Notes under the pieces: model-generated
Databases searched by the model: none
What the model was told of the DNA's origin: nothing
What the model saw: only the letters and a program-made list of their open reading frames with translations
Program-made: the position numbers and the translations under genes
In this document: positions 33,946 through 41,658 of the stretch, in pieces
Position numbering within the stretch: the stretch's first letter is position 1
Layout of the letters: every line of letters starts with the position of its first letter
Origin: Cytophagales bacterium
GTDB taxonomy: Bacteria; Bacteroidota; Bacteroidia; Cytophagales; Bernardetiaceae
Reading direction: 5' to 3'
NCBI GenBank assembly: GCA_013299045.1
Contig: JAAFJX010000008.1
Span: 62,001-126,000, forward strand
Length of the DNA stretch: 64,000 bases

Positions 33946-34914
33946 TTACCCAATTTGTTTGCCGCCGAAGAAGGAATCTACAAATTCTTGCTTGTTAAAT
34001 ATTTGCAAATCAGATACTTTCTCGCCTACGCCTATGTATTTAACAGGAATTTTGAATTGGTCGGAAATGCCAATAACCACGCCGCCCTTGGCTGTTCCGT
34101 CCAGTTTTGTAACAGCAATAGAGGTAACTTCGGTGGCCTTGGTAAACTCTTGGGCTTGAATGAAGGCATTTTGGCCTGTGCTACCATCTAGTACTAAAAG
34201 TACCTCGTGTGGCGCATCTGGAATGTGGCGCTGAATAACGCGATTCACCTTAGTCAGTTCGTTCATGAGGTTAATCTTGTTGTGCAAACGACCAGCAGTA
34301 TCAATAATGGCAATATCAGCACCTATCCTGATGGCCTCTTCTACGGTATCGAAGGCTACCGTAGCAGGATGTACGCCCATACCGCGCGATACGACAGGCA
34401 CTTGCACGCGCTCTCCCCACTGCTCTAGTTGCTGCACCGCTGCTGCTCTAAAAGTATCCGCTGCACCTAGAATCACGCTTTTTCCTGCTGCTTTGTACTG
34501 TGCGGCCAACTTGCCTATCGTGGTGGTCTTGCCCACGCCATTTACGCCCACCACCATCAGCACGTAAGGTTTTTTATCGGTTGGTAGCTCAAAGGATTCC
34601 CAATCGCGGGTATTGTTTTCGGCCAAAAGCGCGGCTATTTCTTCGCGAAGAATCTGATTTAATTCACTTGCATTCAAGAATTTATCTTTTGCAACGCGCT
34701 CTTCTATGCGTTTGATGACGCGGATAGTCGTTTGTGTGCCTACATCGCTAGCAATCAGAATATTCTCTAACTCGTCCAGAACTTCCTCATCAATTTTTGA
34801 CTTGCCCAAAACAGCCTTAGACAATTTATCAAAGAAGCCAGCTTTAGATTTCTCTAATCCTTGGTCAAGAGTTTCTTTTTTTTCAGCAGAAAAAATACGC
34901 TTAAAGAAGTTCAT
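33946..34914 (-). CDS. ftsY: Signal recognition particle receptor FtsY
   Basis: 322 residues, essentially the NG core with only a short N-terminal A region. The GTPase motifs are GVNGVGKTTTIGKLA (G1), ADTFRAAAVQQLEQW (G2/insertion box), IIDTAGRLHNK (G3), TKLDGTAKGG (G4) and a closing GVGEKVSDLQIFN. FtsY docks SRP-ribosome complexes at the membrane and hands them to SecYEG. The SRP RNA partner is at 63.28 kb in this window. Transcribed alone; a TATTTTTG element at 34968-34961 may be its -7 box. Confidence 0.97.
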   Translation of the reverse strand: MNFFKRIFSAEKKETLDQGLEKSKAGFFDKLSKAVLGKSKIDEEVLDELENILIASDVGTQTTIRVIKRIEERVAKDKFLNASELNQILREEIAALLAENNTRDWESFELPTDKKPYVLMVVGVNGVGKTTTIGKLAAQYKAAGKSVILGAADTFRAAAVQQLEQWGERVQVPVVSRGMGVHPATVAFDTVEEAIRIGADIAIIDTAGRLHNKINLMNELTKVNRVIQRHIPDAPHEVLLVLDGSTGQNAFIQAQEFTKATEVTSIAVTKLDGTAKGGVVIGISDQFKIPVKYIGVGEKVSDLQIFNKQEFVDSFFGGKQIG

Positions 34915-35397
34915 ATTATGCTTTTAGGGAATTAGGACAGTGGCGAATACCATTGCAACGCAAAAATAGCACTTTATTCACAAACAATAGAAGCATTGCG
35001 GTTTTATTCGCAAAATAATTGTGCATTATATGAAATGCCCTTTTTTTATGTCATTCCCAAAATATTTCTCTTCCTTTTGTAGGGTACTAGTTTCAATAAT
35101 TGTTTGCGCTTAGCTCTTCTATTAGGTATGCCTCAAAAATTTCAAAGGTAATGCGTGTGTAGCCATTCTAAGGGCGGCTAAATTCATGCACGGAGTCCTT
35201 AAAAGTATAGCTTTCGCATTCGCGAACTCTCTCAGGAGTGTTAGATTTTTTTTCTTCGAATAAGGCTTGGCGCAGGTGGGGCAATCAAGCACAAAAGCCC
35301 AAAATAAGTACAAATCCCCAGTTATATTCCAAAGTTCAATAAAGCACTTTTACCCCACTTTCCGCCAAGCCCAAGTTGCCTGCCGTTTTTTGTTGGC
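34915..35397. other. Gap between ftsY and the restriction island
   Basis: 483 bases with the ftsY -7 element (34961-34968) and no credible gene. A 63-codon minus-strand frame (35122-35313) lacks protein-like composition. This is the left border of the AT-rich accessory segment. Confidence 0.5.
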
Positions 35398-35836
35398 TTA
35401 GTTCCAGAAGTCTAACAAGTTTTTAATGGCTTCTTGAAATAGTTTTGGGGCTTTGATGCCTAAAATTAACTCGCCATTTTCGTTGAGTAGAAACCCAACT
35501 TCTATTTCAATAATTTCGTTTTCTGTACTTCCATATAACACAACAGTACGTAAAATTTTGAATTTTGGGTAGTATTTTAGGAATGTAGTTTTGTTCTATA
35601 AAATCGTAATTATTGAGTTCCGAAATGCCATCTTTGCGAAATTTATATTTTTTGCCTTCAATATTTATCACTTCATTTCGCCCAAAATCTATTAAAATTA
35701 AGTCGGGAATATGGATAATTTGGTCTTTGTCGCCACTTTTATACTTTGCTTTATCTTTATATTTCGCTAATGGAATTGTTTTGCCTTCTTTTGTAATAAA
35801 ATAACCTTTTTCACTTCCTATATTTGTAATTTGCAT
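35398..35836 (-). pseudogene. Truncated, frameshifted restriction endonuclease (PD-(D/E)XK type)
   Basis: From an ATG at 35836, inside the preceding methyltransferase, the frame encodes a C-terminal nuclease part with IIHIPDLILIDFGRNEVINI followed by EGKKYKF. The PD ... ExK spacing fits the PD-(D/E)XK catalytic core. After IPKI the frame ends in unrelated residues. Dropping one A from a four-A run (35575-35578) restores a continuous end: YYPKFKILRTVVLYGSTEN ... LILGIKAPKLFQEAIKNLLD, stopping at 35398. The N-terminal half is missing, so the gene is dead or at best a fragment. It belongs to the two-methyltransferase system directly upstream. Confidence 0.75.
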
Positions 35837-36698
35837 TTTTAGCAATTTTATACAACTCGGTTAGTCCTGTTTCTGTATTACAGAAATGCGATTTTTGATT
35901 TTCATAATTTCGCATACCTGATACACCTTTTATAATTGGGTTATCGTACTTGGCAATAGTTTCCAATAAATGATAATTTGGTGCATACTGTCGTTGATTA
36001 TAAGGTGGGTCTAAATACAAAATATCAGCCTGAATTTCTGAAATTAATTCAACAGAATTTTGATTAAAAACTTGATTGAGTTTATCATTTTTGATAATTT
36101 CAATAGGTCTTAAAACTAATTTTTTGACTGCTCTTGCATCCCAAATTTTCTGAAATGCTGCATAAACTCCCGAAATATTAGCATAAAAAGGTACAGTTTC
36201 TATCAAGCAAGCCAACAAAATATAATATTCGTTTTCTGTCAATAAACTTTCATCTTTCCACTTTTCAATTTGTATTCTTATAGCATCAATAATATTTCCG
36301 TTTTCATTACTAAAATACATTCTCGGAATTTCTAATTTTTCTGTTCCCTTTGGCGTATAGTTTTCAGAAATAAAACCTTCTTTCGTTTCTATTTTATTCA
36401 AATATTCAACAACTAAGTTTAAATGGTTTGCAAAAAGTGAATTACTTTTTATTTCTATATTTGACAAAAGTTTTTGAAAATTAGGAATTTCATTATTTTT
36501 AATATACGCCTTTTGTAAAACAAAAGAAAAATACAACAAATCAGATGAAAAAATTTGAAAATCTTTTTTCTTAAAAAACTGCCCTACATTACTTGTGCCT
36601 GCAAAAAAATCAAAAAAGGAATTGCCTATAATATTTTTTGATTGCAAAATTTGATAAATTTTTTCTACCAAATTTTCCTTATTTCCAATAAATCTCAT
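35811..36698 (-). CDS. Adenine-N6 DNA methyltransferase (D12 class), probably C-terminally truncated
   Basis: 295 residues. Motif X-like MRFIGNKENLVEKIY, motif I SFFDFFAGTSNVGQFF (about residues 27-42) and motif IV DILYLDPPYNQRQYAPNYHL (about 225-245) are intact. Relatives (FokI-like D12 enzymes) continue after the segment equivalent to KNANYKY with a conserved SYNNEG-type strand and about 80 more residues. Here the frame ends two codons after KNANYKY. It runs out of frame into the endonuclease fragment, so a deletion probably removed both ends. Activity is doubtful. Its ATG directly follows the TAA of the first methyltransferase. Strongly AT-rich. Confidence 0.85.
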   Translation of the reverse strand: MRFIGNKENLVEKIYQILQSKNIIGNSFFDFFAGTSNVGQFFKKKDFQIFSSDLLYFSFVLQKAYIKNNEIPNFQKLLSNIEIKSNSLFANHLNLVVEYLNKIETKEGFISENYTPKGTEKLEIPRMYFSNENGNIIDAIRIQIEKWKDESLLTENEYYILLACLIETVPFYANISGVYAAFQKIWDARAVKKLVLRPIEIIKNDKLNQVFNQNSVELISEIQADILYLDPPYNQRQYAPNYHLLETIAKYDNPIIKGVSGMRNYENQKSHFCNTETGLTELYKIAKNANYKYRK

Positions 36699-37619
36699 TT
36701 AATCAAATAAAGTTTTAGGTTTTTCAATTTCATAATTTGTTATCAAGACTTCCACACTTGCGTCTTTATTTCTCACAAGTGTTTGATAATTTGAATTTGC
36801 ATAGTTGGTTTGAATATAATTGACTTTCAAGTAATCATTTTTGTCTATCCAATTTTGCAAAACTTCATTTTCTTTCCCTTTGTGTGCTAATACATTTGAC
36901 AAAGCAAATTTTATTTTCTGTGAGTGCAAATTATCTAAAATTTTTAACAGTCTATATTCTTCTGTTTCATTCCAACCTGTAAAACCACGTTTTCCGTCAT
37001 TGTAAGTGCCTGTTGTAATCAAATATGGCGGGTCGCAATATACAAAATCATTTTCTGTTAAAAATGACAAATCAAATTTATGAAAATCAAAACAAGTAAA
37101 TTCAGTAATATTATTTTGAATTTTACGAACAAAATGAACTAAATTAGACTTCATTGTGTCATTAAAACTACTTCTTTCACGCCCAAAAGGATTGTTAAAT
37201 TCGTGGGAATTGTTAAAACGGATTTGATGATTAAAAGAGTAGGCAATTAACACAAATAAATCTAATGGGTTTTTATGCGTGTTGTAATGCTGACGAAATT
37301 CTTTGTAGCCTTCTTCATTTGTCAAAGACAATTCAAATACATTTATTTGATTTTCAATGTGTTGTAAAATTTCAATTAAATTATTTTGTTGAAATTGCTG
37401 GTACATTTCTACCAAAAACTTCAAATTATCATTACAAATTGTTCTTTCTGCTTTTACATTCAAGCCCACATTGCAACCACCTGCAAATAAATCAACAAAA
37501 GTGCTTATTTCTTTCGGAAATAAGGGCAAAAGTTGGTCTAATAATTTAGACTTTCCACCAATATAGTTTAAAGGGGATTTTACTGTTCTTAGGTTTTGTT
37601 TTTCTGCCAATGTCTGCAT
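36699..37619 (-). CDS. Adenine-N6 DNA methyltransferase (D12 class), intact
   Basis: 306 residues from the ATG at 37619. It shows KSPLNYIGGKSKLLDQLLPL (motif X), FVDLFAGGCNVGLNV (motif I, about 43-57) and FVYCDPPYLITTGTYNDGKR (motif IV, about 190-210). KFALSNVLAHKGKENEV and a full C-terminus follow. Two adjacent adenine methyltransferases with one endonuclease typically protect an asymmetric site, one strand each, as in type IIS systems; the site cannot be read from sequence. A TATCTTTG -7 element on the minus strand (37642-37635) sits just upstream, so the pair may have its own promoter. AT-rich, consistent with transfer. Confidence 0.92.
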   Translation of the reverse strand: MQTLAEKQNLRTVKSPLNYIGGKSKLLDQLLPLFPKEISTFVDLFAGGCNVGLNVKAERTICNDNLKFLVEMYQQFQQNNLIEILQHIENQINVFELSLTNEEGYKEFRQHYNTHKNPLDLFVLIAYSFNHQIRFNNSHEFNNPFGRERSSFNDTMKSNLVHFVRKIQNNITEFTCFDFHKFDLSFLTENDFVYCDPPYLITTGTYNDGKRGFTGWNETEEYRLLKILDNLHSQKIKFALSNVLAHKGKENEVLQNWIDKNDYLKVNYIQTNYANSNYQTLVRNKDASVEVLITNYEIEKPKTLFD

Positions 37620-37683
37620 TTTCTTTGTTTTTTGCAAAGATAAATATTTTTTACGACATAGTTTTATGATGTTTCGGTTTTTC

Positions 37684-37956
37684 TTAAAATGGCAGGCAAC
37701 GGTTGTATTTGCGCAATTTTTCTATCAAATCCATTTTAGAGATTTGAATAAAATCATCACAACTTACACTCACTCCGTTGTCAAACAGATATCGCCAAGT
37801 ATAGGTATCTGTTTCTGGATAGTAAGTAACTTCAAAGCCACCACGTGTGTATCCGCTCCACATACCACCTTCCCAGTCGTCATAATGGTCGCATTGGTGG
37901 TTTCTTGATGCGTCATGTAGAGCATCAAATATCCATTTTATTTCTTCTTCAGGCAT
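37684..37956 (-). CDS. Small hypothetical protein, paralog A of a tandem pair
   Basis: 90 residues, rich in aromatic and acidic residues, no signal peptide. It shares with the upstream gene the pattern EExIKWI at the start, W(E/G)GxM then GY, ExTYxPETxTYxW in the middle and a C-terminal (D/E)xIEKL. The two are tandem duplicates. It ends about 47 bases before the -7 element and start of the methyltransferase genes. Possible roles include an immunity or accessory protein for the restriction island, but nothing in the sequence proves a function. Confidence 0.7.
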   Translation of the reverse strand: MPEEEIKWIFDALHDASRNHQCDHYDDWEGGMWSGYTRGGFEVTYYPETDTYTWRYLFDNGVSVSCDDFIQISKMDLIEKLRKYNRCLPF

Positions 37957-37960
37957 AGTT

Positions 37961-38221
37961 TTAATCTTTTTTTATTGCCTGCAATTTTTCTATCACTTCT
38001 GCTTCTGTGAGTTGGAAAGATTCCACGCTTCTAAAACCAACACCCACGTCTTCGGTGTCGTCCCACCGATAAGTCCCTGTTTCGGGATTGTAGGTTATCT
38101 CATAACCCCAAGCCATAGAACCACCCCATGTATCAGCAGAGGAGTTTGTAGCCTCTCCGTATTGGTGTGAGGGGTATTTGTGGATTAATTCCAAAATCCA
38201 TTTTATTCGTTCTTCAGTCAT
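37961..38221 (-). CDS. Small hypothetical protein, paralog B of a tandem pair
   Basis: 86 residues. It aligns along its length with the downstream neighbour: TEERIKWILELIH, WGGSMAWGYEITYNPETGTY and TEAEVIEKLQ match the other's EEEIKWIFDALH, GYTRGGFEVTYYPETDTYTW and KMDLIEKLRK. The two genes are 4 bases apart and surely co-transcribed. No helix-turn-helix is present, so it is not a classical restriction control protein. Soluble; function unknown. Size and duplication resemble immunity-protein clusters. Confidence 0.7.
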   Translation of the reverse strand: MTEERIKWILELIHKYPSHQYGEATNSSADTWGGSMAWGYEITYNPETGTYRWDDTEDVGVGFRSVESFQLTEAEVIEKLQAIKKD

Positions 38222-38316
38222 TTCTTTAGTTGTTTTAGGTTAATTTTTTGGGGATTGCTAGTATTTGTATATTTGAGAATAGATTGTAAATTGGCTCTTC
38301 AAATCTAAAACAATTT

Positions 38317-38990
38317 ATGGAAACGTGCAAAAAATGTTCTTCAAAGGATACCCACAAATTCGGATTTGCTCGCGGCAAACAACGTTATAAATGCAGAAGT
38401 TGTGGTATCAGTTTTACGCTTGGTGATAGGCGAAATCTTCGTGCTAAACCTCTGCATATCAAGAATATTGCCATTCAGCTTTATCAATTAGGTTTAGGTT
38501 TTCGTGCCATTGGGAAGTTCCTGAACGTGAGCAATGTTTCCGTTTTGTACTGGGTAAGAAAAGCGGCTGAACAGATACCAACAATAGAAAATCCGCTTTC
38601 CATTCGTGTCATGGCAATAGATGAAATGTGGCATTATTGTCAAAAAAAAGAAAAGTATGGCTCTGGTTGCCAATTTGTCGTGATAACAAACGAATTCTTG
38701 TCTTTGAACTGTGATGCAGAGGTCTGAAAACAGCAAAAATTATGGGAAAAAATTAAAGATATTCCATGTAAACAGTACTGCACAGACCACTGAGAGGTGT
38801 ATCAAAAGTTTACCCCAGCCGACAAGCACAGGCGCTCAAAATCGCAAACATACACCATAGAGTCTTACAATACCCTTTTAGGCATTATCTGGTACGTTTC
38901 CATAGAAAAACTAAATGCTATTCTGAAAAAATAATCAGCACTTTGTCCGTCGGTATTTACATCGTTGATGTGCGGAACGGCCCAAAATAG
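38317..38990 (+). pseudogene. Decayed IS1-family transposase
   Basis: The first 136 codons are intact: a zinc ribbon (CKKCSSKDTHKFGFARGKQR then CRSC), an HTH (GFRAIGKFLNVSNVSVLYWV) and the DDE start VMAIDEMWHYC. At an eight-A run (38642-38649) the frame is lost; shifting by one base continues as VWLWLPICRDNKRILVFEL, then a stop. Later frames give QTYTIESYN and FRHYLVRFHRKTKCYSEK, the IS1 C-terminal signature, ending near 38990. At least three disruptions make it nonfunctional. Terminal inverted repeats are not evident. A TATATTTG with an upstream TTTG (38247-38275) may be its old promoter. Confidence 0.85.
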
Positions 38991-39040
38991 AGTATCTGCG
39001 CTTGAACGTGGAATAATCTATATTAATTTCATTATTAATC

Positions 39041-39077
39041 CTTTACAAAGTTATTCATGCTTTGTAAAGTTTTTTTT
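39041..39077 (+). terminator. Strong intrinsic terminator at the right border of the island
   Basis: CTTTACAAAG (39041-39050) pairs perfectly with CTTTGTAAAG (39060-39069), followed by eight Ts. It would insulate the next gene from transcription out of the transposon remnant. Confidence 0.9.
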
Positions 39078-39173
39078 GATGCGGAAACCCCACAGAATAA
39101 ACCAATAATTTTTTTTTTTCGTTTAAAATACATAACTTTCCGATGAGTTAATAAGTTTCACCACAAAAACTTG

Positions 39174-40115
39174 ATGATTATGACTTGGCGCGCTATTATT
39201 TTTGTTCTAACGATTTTGCCCTTTGTAGGAATTTCTTGTACCAAAGAGGTAGGTAGCGAAATGCCCGAAAACCCCTACCTTAAAATTGATTATTCAGACA
39301 CGCTCCCCATACCAGCGGAACTGCTTGACCCCAATACCATTGAGGGCTTACACCAGACGCTTTTCAAAAATCGTTGTGCCGTACCCGCCTGCCACGACGG
39401 TGCCTTTGAGCCAGACTTCCGCACCGTACAGAGCAGTTATAGCACATTGGTTTATCACCCAATTACCAAAAATAACACTGCCCAAGAATTTACTTTCAGA
39501 GTAGTTCCCTTCAGTACCCAAAAATCTGTTTTGCACGAACGACTTACCAACTGTTGCTTTGTGAATGAAAATGACCGTATGCCCCAAGATAATATTGGTA
39601 AACCGCTTGAAGACAAGTATATCAATGCAGTCAAGGCTTGGATTAACAAGGGCGCACCCGATATGTTTGGTAACGTTAATCTGTTTCCGAACCTGCAGCC
39701 TATTATGCGTTATCACTTCTGCGTTAATGAGGACTTTACAGGAAACCTGGGAGCAACAGAGAATCGTTTTGAAGATTACAAAGCCTTCAAACTGGAAGAT
39801 GATAAGCGTTATCGTCTTTTCTTTGTGGCTGATGATGATAGCAGCCAAGTGGCTGATTTTTCAAAGTGCCGCATTGAAGTATCCGAAGACGCACTCAACT
39901 TTGCCTCTGCGCGTAAAATTCCTTCGGAATATTTTAAATCAGGCGATTTTGAAGCATGGCAGAGCATCATTGATACGAGTGTTTTGCCTAAGGGGCGAGT
40001 GCTTTACTTCAGAATTTACATCAATGACGGCGACCACAAAGACGATACTGAATTGCCTAGTAAAAACAGCCCGTCCTATTTCTTTGATTACTACTCGTTC
40101 TATATTATGCCGTAA
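39174..40115 (+). CDS. Lipoprotein with a CxxxCH-like motif
   Basis: 313 residues from the ATG at 39174. The signal peptide ends in FVGISC, a lipobox. Near residue 70 the sequence KNRCAVPACHDGAFEPDF resembles the single-haem motif region of planctomycete-type cytochrome domains, though the spacing CAVPACH has four residues between the cysteines rather than two. RMPQDNIGKPL further on (MPxD-like) also fits such domains, where a Met could be a distal ligand. The second half (180-313) looks beta-rich and has no known motif. Haem binding is possible but unproven. It stands alone. Confidence 0.72.
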   Translation: MIMTWRAIIFVLTILPFVGISCTKEVGSEMPENPYLKIDYSDTLPIPAELLDPNTIEGLHQTLFKNRCAVPACHDGAFEPDFRTVQSSYSTLVYHPITKNNTAQEFTFRVVPFSTQKSVLHERLTNCCFVNENDRMPQDNIGKPLEDKYINAVKAWINKGAPDMFGNVNLFPNLQPIMRYHFCVNEDFTGNLGATENRFEDYKAFKLEDDKRYRLFFVADDDSSQVADFSKCRIEVSEDALNFASARKIPSEYFKSGDFEAWQSIIDTSVLPKGRVLYFRIYINDGDHKDDTELPSKNSPSYFFDYYSFYIMP

Positions 40116-40643
40116 ATGTATCTTTGCGCTGTTATTAACCTGCCCCTTGAAAAGACATCGCAGCATTAAAATAAGCTAAAAAATGGATTATTAAGAGATT
40201 AAATCAAATGCTTATTGGGTTAATGATAAGCATGATGAACTCAGCCATGTTTTTTTAATAGAAAACAAGAGGGCGGTTAAGCTATCCCTTTTTGCTAAAC
40301 TATGTTTTGTGAAATATAAAGTAATGTGCTAAAAAGAGACAAATAAAAAAAATAAAGTGTCTTTATTAGTTCGGCAGTCAGCTCGGAACTTAAAACGACT
40401 AGAATATTTTTCAGAATTTGACTATTGATACAGCTCAAGCACTCTGCCCAATCCACTTGCTGTTACAAGGCTCTCCTTCTATGCAATACAAACTAGACTT
40501 GTATTTTCCTTGTCAAGGATAGAAAATTGATAAGAGGTGATAACATAAAAGCGTAAGAGCCAGAATGAATCCAGTAAGTTAAAACTTCTGCACACAAACT
40601 GACTCTTACGCAAGGTATTAATTTCAAACGCAATATTAATTAA
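40116..40643. other. Non-coding stretch
   Basis: 528 AT-rich bases between two genes that converge on it. I see no reading frame, tRNA-like fold or strong terminator here. Confidence 0.5.
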
Positions 40644-41078
40644 CTAGCGACGGAAGCCTAAAACGGCTGCACCACAATAGCTTTTTGAATCTTTGAACGT
40701 AAAGCTCAAATAATAAATACCAGTAGCTGAACATTTGTACTGCCACCCTGGGAAGAACTTATCATTCAAAAAACTAGAAGCCTGCTGCTCACGCCTTGAG
40801 TCGTACAAAGTAACAATGAGACCTTGTTGGTTGCCGTCTTTGCCTGCCATGCGAATCATGTAGTTCGTATCTTTGCTAAATACACACGTGTATTCTATCT
40901 TCTTGCGCTCGCCATTTTTGCCGTCAATACGATAGCTTTTTACGAATGTGTAACCTGGTGCAAGCATTTTGAGCGCTAGGTTGTTGTAAAGCTCAGAATT
41001 GCAAGCAGTTTGGGCATTAGCAGAAAAAGATAACATTCCGCAAAACATCACGCAAACCAAAATAAGAATCTTCTTCAT
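40644..41078 (-). CDS. Small secreted protein of unknown function
   Basis: 144 residues. A signal peptide (MKKILILVCVMFCGMLSFSA, cleavage after NAQ) precedes a compact beta-rich domain with four cysteines: NAQTACNSE, EYTCVF, WQYKCSATG and SKSYCGAAVLG. These may form two disulfides. The phrases YNNLALKMLAPGYTFVKSY and GIYYLSFTFKDSKSYCGAAV suggest a jelly-roll fold. The family is not recognised and there is no T9SS sorting domain, so it probably remains in the periplasm or leaves through another route. Monocistronic. Confidence 0.68.
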   Translation of the reverse strand: MKKILILVCVMFCGMLSFSANAQTACNSELYNNLALKMLAPGYTFVKSYRIDGKNGERKKIEYTCVFSKDTNYMIRMAGKDGNQQGLIVTLYDSRREQQASSFLNDKFFPGWQYKCSATGIYYLSFTFKDSKSYCGAAVLGFRR

Positions 41079-41658
41079 AAACAGATGGGTCTGTGGTTCA
41101 AGAAATAATTAGTAAACATCAATGTATGCGCAAACTTAAAGCCTTTTGTTCTCAAAATCATGTCATTTAACTTTATTTAACAGACTTTAAGTATTTATTT
41201 AAGTTTGAGCATCTCTAAACGCCTTTGATATAGTCCAAACTAATATTTAGACTACTAGGAAACGAACAAAAAGCTCTTTTTCGCATACGCCATGCCTCAA
41301 AAAACGGAAAACTTTTCTAAAAAAGCAAATTCTTATTTAAATTATTGCAGCCCCAAAGCAATCATAATAATAATAGTGAGTCTTATAAACTTCATTTATA
41401 AGACTTTATGTTTATTCAGATTCATTTACCAAGTGAAGATAAAATAAAAAAAGATTGAGGGCTATACGCCTGTCTTATGCGGCTTAACTGAAAGGTTTTT
41501 TTTGTTTTTTTACAAAAAGCATTTATTTCAAAACAAAATTTTGCATATTTTTGTATTCTTATTCAAAGATTTGGCTAAAGTGTGCGTTTGGAAAATAATG
41601 GACGGTCTATCTCACTCTTTGTCTTCGCGTCTCACTCTCTCTTAAAGTTATCAATTTT
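41079..41658. other. Long AT-rich region upstream of the giant adhesin
   Basis: 580 bases without a gene. It holds the perfect hairpin at 41379-41405 and AT-rich sequence in front of the adhesin. TTTG-like elements occur near 41540-41580, but none forms a full consensus promoter that I trust. Confidence 0.5.
41379..41405. repeat. Perfect 11-bp inverted repeat (hairpin)
   Basis: AGTCTTATAAA (41379-41389) and TTTATAAGACT (41395-41405) are exact complements with a 5-base loop. A broken T tract follows on the plus strand. It may be an operator or a weak terminator between divergent genes. Confidence 0.7.

Noticed and set aside
35122-35313. 63-codon frame between ftsY and the endonuclease remnant
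   Set aside because: No protein-like composition, no promoter, no conservation visible.
36699-38221. A new phage-defence operon made of the paralog pair plus methyltransferases
   Set aside because: The methyltransferases and endonuclease fit an ordinary restriction system in decay; no additional nuclease, helicase or NTPase is present, so only the paralog pair is left open.
38642-38649. Programmed frameshift in the IS1-like gene
   Set aside because: The A-run resembles such a site, but a stop soon after it and further shifts make decay the better explanation.
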